DNA of 31,837 bases from Pseudomonadota bacterium (GCA_023441105.1 JAEZQX010000273.1:1-31837), one strand, 5' to 3'; positions 1 to 8,297 are shown, numbered from the stretch's first letter. Translations and numbers: made by a program. The notes: generated from the sequence alone by a model not told the origin.

Positions 1-126
1 GAGTCGGGCATTCTTATGGGTGTTCATTCGGCTGGATTCCTTGAGTGGACTGATCGTTTGGCGATGACCAGTTTCTCAAATCCAGTCCGAATGGACACAA
101 ACAACCTATTGGGCCTTCACACCTAG
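1..126 (+). other. Open frame at window edge, possible 3' end of an upstream gene
   Basis: Reading frame 1 is open from the first base to a TAG at 124-126 and gives 41 residues ending in LLGLHT. I do not recognise the peptide. Its codons end in A or T more often than those of the next genes, so it could equally be upstream noncoding DNA holding the promoter of the hydrolase operon. The left edge of the window cuts off whatever would decide this. Confidence 0.2.
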
Positions 127-142
127 GTGGCGTGCGGTCCCG

Positions 143-895
143 ATGAACACCGGAGAGAACGCCGTGCGCTGGAAGCGCGAGGATGTGCACGACTGGGGCG
201 TGGTGTCCCGCGAATTCAGCGTGGAGCGCGCCGGGCACGAAGTTCCCGCGATGCTATGGACGCCGGTCGACGCGCGCGCGCCGCGCCCGCTGGTGCTGAT
301 CGGACATGGCGGATCACAATCCAAGAATGCTCCCGGCGTCGCCGAACTCGCGTCGCGCTTCGTGCGGGCGCACGGTTTCGCGGCGACGGCTATCGACGGG
401 CCCATCCACGGCGCCCGCCGTTCCGATGCGCTTGCGGGCCCCGCCATGCAGCAGGCATTCCGCGACATGTGGGCGACCGACACGCGCATCGACTTCATGA
501 TCGCCGACTGGCAGGCAACCCTCGAAGCGCTGGTGCGCATGGACTCCGTGGATAGCCGCGCGATCGGCTGGTACGGCGTGTCCATGGGTACGGCCTACGG
601 CCTGCCGTTCATTGCCAAGGAACCGCGCATCCGTGCTGCGCTGCTCGGCATGTGGGGCACAGATTATGAAAACAGCACGCGGCTCGCCGAGGACGCGCCC
701 TCCGTGCGCTGCCCTGTGCTGTTCCAGATGAAGTGGGACGACCAGTTCTTCGCCCGGGAAGGCCAGCTGGACCTCTTCGATCGCCTCGGCAGCAAGCAGA
801 AGTGGTGCAAGGTCTACATGGGAGCGCACACACCCGTCGACGGCGTGCAGCTCGATGACGTCGAGGACTTCCTGGCGAGCCAGTTGCAGCGGTAG
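143..895 (+). CDS. alpha/beta hydrolase, dienelactone-hydrolase-like
   Basis: This is a 250-residue soluble alpha/beta hydrolase. Seen in the sequence: an oxyanion-type HGG at residues 55-57, the nucleophile elbow GVSMG with Ser147, an acid candidate in the WDD segment (Asp199/Asp200), and a late histidine in GAHTP (His229). Order and spacing fit a complete Ser-Asp-His triad. Length is usual for the dienelactone hydrolase / prolyl-oligopeptidase-like group. No signal peptide is seen, so it should be cytoplasmic. The ATG at 143 has a weak AGGTGG about 12 bases upstream. It is the first gene of an eight-gene plus-strand operon with cupins, a TRAP transporter and two oxidoreductases, so it probably hydrolyses an ester or lactone of the imported compound. 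The substrate cannot be read from sequence. Confidence 0.85.
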   Translation: MNTGENAVRWKREDVHDWGVVSREFSVERAGHEVPAMLWTPVDARAPRPLVLIGHGGSQSKNAPGVAELASRFVRAHGFAATAIDGPIHGARRSDALAGPAMQQAFRDMWATDTRIDFMIADWQATLEALVRMDSVDSRAIGWYGVSMGTAYGLPFIAKEPRIRAALLGMWGTDYENSTRLAEDAPSVRCPVLFQMKWDDQFFAREGQLDLFDRLGSKQKWCKVYMGAHTPVDGVQLDDVEDFLASQLQR

Positions 896-933
896 TGCCG
901 GGCCACCATAGAATTATTGACAGGAGCAGGCAC

Positions 934-1566
934 ATGTTGACCCATACACCCACTCCCGAAGAGATGATGAAGCGCGTGGTGCGCTACCGCGACCTGAGGC
1001 CGGTCAAGGACCAGTTCATGCAGAAGGACGGCATCCCGGCCGGTGCCTACGCCGCGATTGCCGCCGACAAGACCTTCATCCTGATGGGACCCAAGGGCCT
1101 GCTGAGCGCGACCGGCGAGGACCCGCCGGTGATCGGCGGCGACGCCGGCGACATCTACACCATCAACATCGCGACCTGCCCGCCGGGCAACGGGTCGCCG
1201 CTGCACGCGCACCACTACACCTGCGAGACCTTCTTCTGCCTCAACGGTCGCTTCATGGTGAAGTGGGGCAACGAAGGCGAGCACCATCTCTTTCTCGATC
1301 CCTGGGACATGATCGCCGTGCCCCCGGGCGTGGTGCGCAACTTCACCAACGTTTCGGATGCCGAAGCGAGCCTGCTGGTCACCATCCAGGGACCGCGCGA
1401 AAAATTCCGAGACGTCGACAACGTCCCGGCGGTGGCCGAGCGCGTCGAGCGCGAGTTCGGCCCCGAAGTGCGCAGGAAGATCGAGGCGAAGGGACTGACG
1501 TTCACGGCGGGCCTGGACCTGCCGCTGCCGATCGACAAGGGCAGCACGGCCGGCATCGCCTGCTGA
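934..1566 (+). CDS. cupin domain protein, first of a tandem pair
   Basis: This is a 210-residue single-domain cupin. Motif 1 is canonical: His-x-His, four residues, Glu, six residues, Gly (HAHHYTCE ... LNG), supplying three metal ligands. Motif 2 reads PPGVVRNFTN, with Arg where a metal-binding His is usual. I chose the ATG at 934 because AGGAG lies 7 bases upstream at 922-926; an in-frame GTG at 895 has no such site. The N terminus (PTPEEMMKRVVRYRDL) resembles that of the next cupin, so the two look like diverged duplicates. Cupins of this size include small dioxygenases, isomerases and binding proteins. A catabolic enzyme for the substrate brought in by the neighbouring TRAP transporter is the likeliest role, but the reaction is unknown. 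Confidence 0.8.
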   Translation: MLTHTPTPEEMMKRVVRYRDLRPVKDQFMQKDGIPAGAYAAIAADKTFILMGPKGLLSATGEDPPVIGGDAGDIYTINIATCPPGNGSPLHAHHYTCETFFCLNGRFMVKWGNEGEHHLFLDPWDMIAVPPGVVRNFTNVSDAEASLLVTIQGPREKFRDVDNVPAVAERVEREFGPEVRRKIEAKGLTFTAGLDLPLPIDKGSTAGIAC

Positions 1567-1735
1567 GCAATGCCATGCTTCCATTTTCGCTGCAGGGACA
1601 GCACTACTTCCTGATCTGAAACGCGATCGCGCGCCGCAGACCCATGGCGTACGCGAATGGGGTCATCACTCGCTGGGCATGGTGCCTTCGCGAGTCCTGG
1701 TCCTACCATGCCGCAACGACAAATAGGAGACAGCA
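1567..1735 (+). other. Intergenic spacer between the two cupins
   Basis: This is the only sizeable gap inside the operon. No coding frame with a plausible start is seen. It ends with the AGGAGA ribosome site of the second cupin. It could hold an internal promoter or processing site, but I see no convincing -35/-10 pair or terminator. Confidence 0.3.
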
Positions 1736-2305
1736 ATGCCAATCCCCGTCGTCCGCCCGTCCCGGGAGGAGATCACCCGCTGCGTCGCGCGCTATCGCGA
1801 CCTGACGCGCAACGAAGGCGGGCTTCCGGATGCCGATCTCCCGGGCTACAAGCGCACCTTCCTCAACATCATGGGATTCAAGCCCCCCGAGGGAGAAGGT
1901 GCCGGTACGCGCGTTTTCTCGCCCGTACCGGACAACATGCGGCCGTACATCTCGCATCTGCAACCCGGCTTCGGCATGGCGTGTGTGCAGGCGGCGCCGG
2001 GCAACGGCGTGATGATGCACGTGCACGACACGAACGAGACTTTCATGGTCCTGGAAGGCAAGTGGCGCATGTCGTGGGAGGGCGACCGGGGCACCGACTC
2101 GGTAGAGCTCGAGAAGTACGACACCATCTCGTTCCCGCCACACGTGCAGCGGCAGTTCCACTGCCTGTCCACGCCGCCGGGCGTCGAGAAGGGAATGATC
2201 CTCGGTGTGATCGGGGGCGACCAGCCGAGCGTCGAGTATTCTCCAGAAGCCGTTGAAGAGCTGGTGCGGGCCGGCAAGATGCAGCCCCAGGCGGAAACAG
2301 AGTGA
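1736..2305 (+). CDS. cupin domain protein, second of a tandem pair
   Basis: This is a 189-residue cupin starting at an ATG with AGGAGA at 1725-1730. Motif 1 is HVHDTNE followed by six residues and Gly, so His, His and Glu ligands are present. Motif 2 is PPHVQRQFHC, again with Arg at the usual His position, as in the preceding cupin. Both proteins begin with a PSREE/PTPEE ... RYRDL segment, supporting common ancestry. It is separated from the first cupin by about 170 bases without a gene, while its stop codon overlaps the GTG start of the next gene (GTGA). That overlap suggests translational coupling with the TRAP binding protein. The specific activity is unknown. Confidence 0.8.
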   Translation: MPIPVVRPSREEITRCVARYRDLTRNEGGLPDADLPGYKRTFLNIMGFKPPEGEGAGTRVFSPVPDNMRPYISHLQPGFGMACVQAAPGNGVMMHVHDTNETFMVLEGKWRMSWEGDRGTDSVELEKYDTISFPPHVQRQFHCLSTPPGVEKGMILGVIGGDQPSVEYSPEAVEELVRAGKMQPQAETE

Positions 2306-3360
2306 CGGCCATGAGGAATCGCCTGCTCCCTCTGCTGCCGGCGCTGCTGCTCGCCGCCGTACCCGCCCTCGCGCAGCAACACACGGTGCGCATTGGCGGC
2401 GGCCATCCCACGGCCGTCACCTATGTCAACCAGTTCGACACCTATTTCGTGCCGGAGGTGCAGAAGCGCGCCGAGGCGAAGAACATCAAGGTGCGCTTCA
2501 TCAAAGCCTGGGGCGGCACCGTCGCCAAGCTCGACAACACTTCGGAGGCGGTGCAAAAGGGCTCGCTCGATATCGGGCTGACAGTGCCCACCTTCGAAGG
2601 CTCGCGCCTGGGCTTGGTCAACTTCTCCAACCACGTGCCCTTCGGCAGCAGCGACCATGCGGTGGTCAGCAAGATCGGCATGCGCATGGTCAAGGAGCTG
2701 CCGGCGCTGAAAGAGGCGGTGCGCAAGGGCGTCAATGCCGAGCTGCTTGCGCTGGTGGTGGGCGAGAACTATGGCATGAACCTGTCCAAGGAGGTGGCCA
2801 GGTGGGATGAACTCAAGGGCCGCAAGATCGCCGCCTCCTACACCACCGCCACATGGGCTGCCGGCGCCGGCGCGGTGCCCGTGGGCATGGGGATCGGCGA
2901 GCTGTACCAGGCCCTGCAGACCAATCTGGTCGAAGGCGGCGTCATCTACGAAAGCTTCATCCCCGGCTTCAAGCTCGATGAAGTCACCAAGTTCTGGTAT
3001 GACACCGGATTCGGCATCACCCTGGGCGTGGCGCCGATCATGAACCTCGACACGCGCAAGCGCCTGCCCCCCGACCTGGTTCAGATCATCGACGAGGTAG
3101 CCGAGGAGACCGCCTACAAAGTGGCGGAAGCCTCGAAAGCGCGGGAGGCCGATACGCGCAACCGCCTGAGCGGCAAGGTCAAAGTGATCAAAATCCGCGA
3201 CGAGGACCGCAAGCACTGGGCGGAGGCACTCAAGGACATGCCTTCGAAGGCGGCGCGCGAGCAGGACGGCAACGGCCAACCGGGCACCGTGGTGTTCAAG
3301 ACCTACCTGCAATTCCTCAAAGACGCCGGCTACGTCTTTCCGGTGAACTACCCGCTGTGA
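2302..3360 (+). CDS. dctP: TRAP transporter solute-binding protein, DctP family
   Basis: This is a 352-residue periplasmic binding protein of the TRAP (tripartite ATP-independent periplasmic) family. A signal peptide is visible: basic N region, leucine/alanine-rich core, and ALA before QQ at about residue 25. The mature part has DctP features, including the WGGTVAKLDNT segment, a stretch around LVEGGVIYES, and a C-terminal helical region. The GTG at 2302 overlaps the previous stop; an ATG at 2311 gives the same signal peptide three residues shorter and is equally possible. Together with the DctQ and DctM genes 0.8-1.3 kb downstream it completes a sodium- or proton-driven importer, probably for an organic acid. 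A dehydrogenase gene lies between DctP and DctQ, which is not the usual order. Confidence 0.88.
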   Translation: MTAMRNRLLPLLPALLLAAVPALAQQHTVRIGGGHPTAVTYVNQFDTYFVPEVQKRAEAKNIKVRFIKAWGGTVAKLDNTSEAVQKGSLDIGLTVPTFEGSRLGLVNFSNHVPFGSSDHAVVSKIGMRMVKELPALKEAVRKGVNAELLALVVGENYGMNLSKEVARWDELKGRKIAASYTTATWAAGAGAVPVGMGIGELYQALQTNLVEGGVIYESFIPGFKLDEVTKFWYDTGFGITLGVAPIMNLDTRKRLPPDLVQIIDEVAEETAYKVAEASKAREADTRNRLSGKVKVIKIRDEDRKHWAEALKDMPSKAAREQDGNGQPGTVVFKTYLQFLKDAGYVFPVNYPL

Positions 3361-4115
3361 CGCGGACGGTCCTGATCACGGGCGCCACCGCTGGTTTCGG
3401 CGCTGCCGCGGCGCGCCGCTACGCGGCTGCCGGCGCGCGCGTCGTCGTTACCGGTCGCCGCCAGGAACGACTGCAGGCGCTGAGCGCGGAGCTCGGCGAC
3501 TGTTGCCATACCATTCACGCCGACGTGCGCGACCAGCAGGCGATGGCCGCCGCCATCGGCGGGCTGCCGGAGCCGTTTCGCGCCATCGACGTCCTCATCA
3601 ACAACGCCGGCATCGGCGCGGGCATCCAGCTCGCGCAGGAAGCATCGCTGCAGGCGTGGAACGACACATTGGACACCAATGTCCGCGGCATGCTCGGCGT
3701 GACGCATGCGGTATTGCCCGGCATGGTGGAACGCAATCGGGGACACATCCTGAACGTGGGTTCGACCGCGGCGCACTATCCCCAGCCCACCGGCAACGTG
3801 TACGGCGGCACCAAAGCTTTCCTCCACCAGTTCTCGCTAGGTCTGCGCTGCGACCTGCTCGGCACCGCCGTGCGGGTAACATGCCTCGAGCCTGGCTTCT
3901 GCCTGTCGGACTTCACCGCCACGCGGCTCGAGGACGAAGAAAAGGCGCGCGCGTACTACGCCGGCATCGACGCCCCGAGTGCCGAGGAGATCGCCGACAT
4001 CATGTTCTGGATCACCAGCCTGCCGCCGCACATCAACGTGAACGTGCTGGAAGTGATGCCCACACGCCAGGCCCTCGCGGGCTACGCCGTGAGCCGCCAG
4101 GCCGAGGCGGCCTGA
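3357..4115 (+). CDS. SDR family NAD(P)-dependent oxidoreductase, YdfG-like
   Basis: This is a 252-residue classical short-chain dehydrogenase. The cofactor motif TGATAGFG is at residues 8-15, NNAG at 82-85, Asn108 in the TNVRG segment, and the catalytic set Ser136, Tyr149, Lys153 (YGGTK). An Arg pair after the second strand (TGRRQ) favours NADP. The C terminus (NVLEVMPTRQ ... AGYAV) resembles YdfG, the E. coli 3-hydroxy acid dehydrogenase acting on L-allo-threonine, serine and malonic semialdehyde. The GTG start overlaps the DctP stop (GTGA). Its place inside the TRAP genes suggests it oxidises or reduces the imported hydroxy or keto acid. Family is certain; substrate is inferred. Confidence 0.87.
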   Translation: MTRTVLITGATAGFGAAAARRYAAAGARVVVTGRRQERLQALSAELGDCCHTIHADVRDQQAMAAAIGGLPEPFRAIDVLINNAGIGAGIQLAQEASLQAWNDTLDTNVRGMLGVTHAVLPGMVERNRGHILNVGSTAAHYPQPTGNVYGGTKAFLHQFSLGLRCDLLGTAVRVTCLEPGFCLSDFTATRLEDEEKARAYYAGIDAPSAEEIADIMFWITSLPPHINVNVLEVMPTRQALAGYAVSRQAEAA

Positions 4116-4128
4116 GGAGAGGACGCAC

Positions 4129-4635
4129 TTGGAGGCCACCGTCCATGGTCTGGCACGCTGGATGCACCGGCTCGGCGCCGCGCTCACGGTGGCTATGATG
4201 CTCCTTGTCTGCTACGACGTGTTCGCACGTCAGCTGTTCAACCATCCGTTCGCTGGCACTGCGGAACTGGCCGCCACGGCACTGGTGCTGATCGTGTTCC
4301 TGCAGGTGCCGCAGGCGATCGTGGAGCGCAAGCTGTTGCGGGTGACCTTCGTCTACGAGCGCTTGGGCACGGTCGGCCGCAGCGCGCTTAACACGCTGGC
4401 CTGGGGCGCCGGCACCATCGTTTTCATCGGGCTCGCGCTGACGTCATGGGAGCCGCTGGTGGCCGGCTTGCGTAGCGGCGAGTTCTACGGCATGGACGCG
4501 TTCCGCATCCCGGCCTGGCCGCTGCGCATCGGCACGCTGGTGCTGTGGTTGGTCGCCGCACTCGTGTGCCTGTACCTCACGCTGCAGTCGGTGCGGGGGC
4601 GCGAGACCGTCGCCGAAGAGCAGCTTCCCGACTGA
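4129..4635 (+). CDS. dctQ: TRAP transporter small permease, DctQ family
   Basis: This is a 168-residue integral membrane protein with four hydrophobic segments, near residues 15-35, 48-65, 88-108 and 130-150, the usual DctQ topology. The DVFARQLFNHPFAGTAELA region after the first segment is typical of the family. The start is a TTG with a strong purine-rich site (GAGGAGAGGA at 4114-4123); a nearby ATG at 4145 is out of frame. Its stop overlaps the ATG of the DctM gene (TGATG). It forms the inner-membrane complex with DctM and stabilises the transport subunit. Confidence 0.85.
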   Translation: MEATVHGLARWMHRLGAALTVAMMLLVCYDVFARQLFNHPFAGTAELAATALVLIVFLQVPQAIVERKLLRVTFVYERLGTVGRSALNTLAWGAGTIVFIGLALTSWEPLVAGLRSGEFYGMDAFRIPAWPLRIGTLVLWLVAALVCLYLTLQSVRGRETVAEEQLPD

Positions 4636-5966
4636 TGGGTGACAACGGCATCTGGATCGTCCTGGCTCTGATCGCCGTCCTGTCGATCCTCGGCGTGCAT
4701 GTCGCCTTCGGCTTTGCCGTCGCCGCGGCGATCGGCCTCTACTTCAGCCTCGGCGGCTGGGAGCCGATGCTGAACCTGCTGCAGCAGACAGCCATGACAG
4801 GCATCCGGGACTACAACCTTGCCGTCGTGCCGCTGTTCACGGTGATGGGGATGCTGATAGCGCACTGCGGCGCCGCGGCCGACCTTTTCAACGTCGCCAA
4901 TCGCGTGCTACGTGGGGTGCCGGCGCGGCTTGCCGTGGCGACCATCGCGGGTAACGCGGTGTTCGCGGCCGTCACCGGCGTGGGCGTGGCGGCGGCGGCC
5001 GCGTTCTCGCATGTGGCGTACCCCGTCATGCGGCGCCTGAACTACAGCCGTTCATTCGCGACCGGCTGCATTGCTGGCAGCTCTGTGCTGGGCCTGCTCA
5101 TCCCGCCCTCGGTGCTGATGGTGATCTGGGCGGTACTGACGGAGCAGTCGGTGGGCAAATTGTTTGCCGCCGGCGTGGTACCTGGACTGCTGCTGGCGGT
5201 GCTCTATGCGATCTACTGTATCGTACATGCCAAGGTGGATCCCCGGGTGGCGCCCGAAGGCGAAGAGGCGGAGCTCGCCTCCCGCCGGCCTGCCACGCGC
5301 GAAGGCAGGATCAACGAGATCACGGGCTGGCTCGGCGTCGGGGTCCTTATTATGGTCACGCTCGGCTCGATCTGGTACGGCTTCGCGACACCAACCGAAG
5401 GGTCGGCGCTGGGCATGCTGGGTGCGCACGTCCTCGCGCTCATTAAAGGCATGGGCTGGCGCAGGCAGTTTGCCTGCGTCCTCGACAGCGGCAAGACCGT
5501 CACGCCAATCCTGTTGCTGATCCTCTGCGCCATGATGTACACGAAGCTGCTGGCGCTGGAGGGAGTCCCGGACACGGTGAAGTCGCTGCTGGAGAGCATG
5601 GGCCTTGGCCCCACCGGGACCTTCCTGTTCATGGTGGGGGTATGGATCGTGCTCGGCTGCCTGATCGACTCGATCTCGATCATGCTGCTGACCGTGCCGA
5701 TCTTCTGGCCGATCGCCAGTTCGCTCGGTGTCGACCCGATCGTCTTCGCGCTGATCGGCATCCTGACGATCGAGGCGGGTGTGCTGACGCCACCATTCGG
5801 GCTCGGCATCTTCGTGGTCAAGGCCGCGGTACCCGATTCGACGGTGACGCTCGGCGAGATCTTTCGCGGTGCGACGCCGTACTGGATACTGATCCTGGCG
5901 GTAGCGGCGTTAGTGTATTGGTTTCCGCAGCTCGCATTGTGGCTGCCGTCCAGGCTGGCGGGTTGA
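4635..5966 (+). CDS. dctM: TRAP transporter large permease, DctM family
   Basis: This is a 443-residue, very hydrophobic protein with about a dozen membrane segments, the normal length for the ion-coupled transport subunit of TRAP systems. Family-type stretches include PLFTVMGMLI, the GSSVLGLLIPPSVLMVI loop and TPPFGLGIFVVK near the C terminus. The ATG at 4635 overlaps the DctQ stop by one base, which is the usual coupled arrangement; an upstream in-frame GTG would only extend it into DctQ. It uses an ion gradient to move substrate handed over by the DctP protein encoded upstream. Confidence 0.9.
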   Translation: MGDNGIWIVLALIAVLSILGVHVAFGFAVAAAIGLYFSLGGWEPMLNLLQQTAMTGIRDYNLAVVPLFTVMGMLIAHCGAAADLFNVANRVLRGVPARLAVATIAGNAVFAAVTGVGVAAAAAFSHVAYPVMRRLNYSRSFATGCIAGSSVLGLLIPPSVLMVIWAVLTEQSVGKLFAAGVVPGLLLAVLYAIYCIVHAKVDPRVAPEGEEAELASRRPATREGRINEITGWLGVGVLIMVTLGSIWYGFATPTEGSALGMLGAHVLALIKGMGWRRQFACVLDSGKTVTPILLLILCAMMYTKLLALEGVPDTVKSLLESMGLGPTGTFLFMVGVWIVLGCLIDSISIMLLTVPIFWPIASSLGVDPIVFALIGILTIEAGVLTPPFGLGIFVVKAAVPDSTVTLGEIFRGATPYWILILAVAALVYWFPQLALWLPSRLAG

Positions 5967-5967
5967 C

Positions 5968-6948
5968 GTGAAGGCCGTTCGCTTCTTGCGCTTCGGGCGG
6001 GCGTCGGAGGTCGCCGAACTGGTGGACATCGCCCCGCCGTCGGCGCCTGGTCCTAACGAGGTGCAGTTCGAGGTCGAGGTCGCACCAATCAATCCCTCGG
6101 ACCTGCTGCATTTCTCCGGCTCATATGCCGATCGGGCCCCGTTGCCCAGTTTCGCCGGCGGCGGCGTCTTGGGGCGCATCGTCGAATGCGGCGCGGACGT
6201 GGCGAACGTGCGGGTCGACGACCGCGTGATCCTCGTGAATACGCACCGCAGCGCGTGGCGGGAGCGCTTCAATTGGCCGGCGGCGGGCCTGCTGCCGCTC
6301 CCAGACGGCGACCCGGTCGCGCTCGCTTTGCTGGCGGCCAATCCACCGACGGCGCTGTTGATGCTGGAGAACTTCTGCCGCCTGCAAGCAGGCGACTGGG
6401 TGATACAGAATGCTGCGAATTCATCAGTCGGCACCAGCCTGATCCAGATCGCGGCGGCGCGCGGCGTCCGCACGGTCAACGTCGTGCGGCGGACCGGATT
6501 GGAGGCTGAATTGACGGCGCTCGGCGCCGACGCCGTGCTGGTCGACGGCCCGGACCTGCCCGAGCGCGTGACGCTCGCAACAGGTGGGCAGCCGGTGCGT
6601 TTGGCGATCGACGCCGTCGCAGGTGACGCGACGCGCCAGCTGGCCGCATGTGTCTGCCCTGGGGGGACAGTCGTGAACTACGGCCTCCTCAGTGGCAAGC
6701 CATGCGAGATCGATTCGGCGGACGTGCTGTTCCGCGACGTGGCGCTGCGCGGGTTCTGGTATGCCGCCTGGCGGTCGCGGGCGCGGGAGGAGGAGGTGGT
6801 CTCGCTGTTCAGCCGGCTGCTGGAGTTGCAGCGCGCGGGCCGCCTGCGCGTGCCGCTGGAGGCTGAATACCCCATTGAGCAACTGAATGCAGCACTGGCG
6901 CACGCGGAGCGCGAGGGCCGCTCTGGCAAAGTCGTGCTGCGCTGGTGA
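5968..6948 (+). CDS. MDR-superfamily NADPH reductase, enoyl-thioester reductase-like
   Basis: This is a 326-residue medium-chain dehydrogenase/reductase without the cysteine-rich zinc loop, so it is a zinc-independent member. The N-terminal segment INPSDLLHFSGSY and the nucleotide-binding stretch QNAANSSVG (residues 147-155) closely match the MECR / 2-enoyl thioester reductase and quinone-oxidoreductase-like branch; Tyr53 is at the position of the catalytic Tyr of that branch. NVVRR after the second Rossmann strand suggests NADPH. GTG at 5968 begins one base after the DctM stop, so it is the last gene of the operon. It likely reduces an enoyl or quinone intermediate; the exact substrate is unknown. 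Confidence 0.82.
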   Translation: MKAVRFLRFGRASEVAELVDIAPPSAPGPNEVQFEVEVAPINPSDLLHFSGSYADRAPLPSFAGGGVLGRIVECGADVANVRVDDRVILVNTHRSAWRERFNWPAAGLLPLPDGDPVALALLAANPPTALLMLENFCRLQAGDWVIQNAANSSVGTSLIQIAAARGVRTVNVVRRTGLEAELTALGADAVLVDGPDLPERVTLATGGQPVRLAIDAVAGDATRQLAACVCPGGTVVNYGLLSGKPCEIDSADVLFRDVALRGFWYAAWRSRAREEEVVSLFSRLLELQRAGRLRVPLEAEYPIEQLNAALAHAEREGRSGKVVLRW

Positions 6949-6954
6949 GCTTCT

Positions 6955-7150
6955 CTACAGCCGTGGGAAGCAGCGCTGCTTGAAGGTATTGGCGCGCCCG
7001 TCGTCCCGGGAATGCGTGTAAGTGCGGAAAATGTCGTCGTCGTTCATACCATTTGTCGCAGCTTCTTGGGATCGACCTTCCCCGTCGCGAGGCGATCAGC
7101 ATGAGCGCTTCCTCATAATGGCTCTCCGCCGCAGAGGCTCCCATGGTGCC
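6955..7150 (-). pseudogene. Possible dehydrogenase C-terminal remnant and a 30-codon ORF
   Basis: The 310-base gap between two convergent genes is not featureless. On the minus strand around 7150-7046 one frame reads HYEEALMLIAS and the neighbouring frame continues ATGKVDPKKLRQMV to a stop. Joined by a frameshift, this resembles the tail of alcohol dehydrogenases (ALxLIASGKVDPxKL). That TGA overlaps an ATG at 7047 which opens a 30-codon frame ending at 6955, with an acidic start (MNDDDIFRTY). A perfect 14-base palindrome lies inside it at 6968-6981. I read this as an eroded gene end; the small frame may or may not be expressed. Confidence 0.25.
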
Positions 7151-7258
7151 TATGTCGAGAGATCGCCAACGCCAGCCCTTCCCGCCGGTGGCCTGGCTAA
7201 CACCGCGTCGACCATCAAACGATCAATATCAGTCCGACGGCGAAGCGACGTAACGGCT

Positions 7259-8167
7259 TCACAGCGAGACTGCAACCTCGGCAATCACGCCGCGCAGCCA
7301 TTGCGCCGCCGCGCTCTTCTGCGTCCTCGCATGCCATAGCTGGGATACGGAAAAGCGGCTCATCGGCAATGGGGTTGCCGAGATGTGCAACGGATAGCTT
7401 CGGGCGAAGGCGACGGCCGTCCGGCGCGCCACGGTCGCGATCAGATCCGTCTCGGCGAGAGTGACGGGAATCGCGAGCATATGCGGAACCTGGAGCGCGA
7501 CGTCGCGGGCGATTCCGAGCCGCTGCAGGACGTCCTGCAGCACTCGCTCGCGAGCACCGTTTTGTCGCGGCATCGAGAGATGCCGAGCCGAAGCGAACTG
7601 CTCCAGCGAGAGGGGGCCGCGACCGAGCGGATGTCCCTTGCGCCACAACGACACGTAGCCGTCACGGAAGAGTTCCTGCCGATAGATCGGATGACTGACC
7701 GACCGCACCGACGAGAGCACGATATCGGCCTTGCCCAGCAGGAGAAGCTCCTCGGGCATCGCCGGCTCTATCGGGTGGACCTCCAGGGTGATGAACGGCG
7801 CTTCCCGGGCCAGCACTTTCGCCAGTGCCGGAAGCAGGACGAAGGAGACGTAGTCCGTGGCGCCCACGTGGAACCGCATGCGGCTTTCCGCCGGGGTGAA
7901 GACGTCGCCCCCCGCCCTGAGCATGCTCAGCGACGTGAGCGCCGCCCGGACCCGTTCCGAGATCTCCAAGGCCTTGTGGGTCGGCGCGACGCCGCGTCCG
8001 CTGCGCAGGAACAGCGGATCGCCGAAGTGTTCACGCAATTGCGCCAGAGCCTTGCTGGCGGATGACTGACTGACGCCGACCCGGGCTGCTGCGCGAGTCA
8101 CGTTGCCCTCGACCAGCAGCGCGTCGAAGACGGCAAGCCACTGAAAGTCCAGTCGACTGGGGTCCAC
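7259..8167 (-). CDS. LysR-family transcriptional regulator
   Basis: This is a 302-residue LysR-type regulator. The N-terminal winged helix-turn-helix spans roughly residues 8-66 (FDALLVEGNVTRAAARVGVS, then SSASKALAQLREHFGDPLFLR). The rest is the substrate-binding-like effector domain. I set the start at a GTG at 8167 because AGGAGG lies 5 bases upstream (8173-8178) and the protein then begins as LysR proteins do; an in-frame start 51 codons further up would only add unrelated residues. It is transcribed away from the amidohydrolase gene, the standard LysR arrangement, and probably controls the amidohydrolase-TctC locus through the palindrome at 8214-8234. The effector is unknown. Confidence 0.9.
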   Translation of the reverse strand: MDPSRLDFQWLAVFDALLVEGNVTRAAARVGVSQSSASKALAQLREHFGDPLFLRSGRGVAPTHKALEISERVRAALTSLSMLRAGGDVFTPAESRMRFHVGATDYVSFVLLPALAKVLAREAPFITLEVHPIEPAMPEELLLLGKADIVLSSVRSVSHPIYRQELFRDGYVSLWRKGHPLGRGPLSLEQFASARHLSMPRQNGARERVLQDVLQRLGIARDVALQVPHMLAIPVTLAETDLIATVARRTAVAFARSYPLHISATPLPMSRFSVSQLWHARTQKSAAAQWLRGVIAEVAVSL

Positions 8168-8213
8168 AGGTCCCTCCTTTTGGACTCGCGACCATTCTCG
8201 AGGCCGATGCCCA

Positions 8214-8234
8214 ATTATTCCCGATTGGAATGAT
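8214..8234. promoter_or_regulatory. Candidate LysR operator in the divergent promoter region
   Basis: An interrupted palindrome, ATTATTCC - 5 bases - GGAATGAT, matches in 7 of 8 positions per arm and contains the T-N11-A spacing typical of LysR sites (T8218 and A8230). It sits in the 130-base gap between the divergent LysR and amidohydrolase genes and is AT-rich against a GC-rich background. Binding is inferred. Confidence 0.5.
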
Positions 8235-8297
8235 TTTGCGCCGCCTGCTACCGCATACTGGCGTCGTTGAAATATGCGGAGTGCGGCGGCGAGTCTC

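Noticed and set aside
1846..3312. Long minus-strand open frame opposite the cupin and dctP genes
   Set aside because: Its peptide is rich in His, Arg and Leu without domains, and it is a mirror of well-supported plus-strand genes with clear motifs. Such antisense frames are expected in high-GC DNA.
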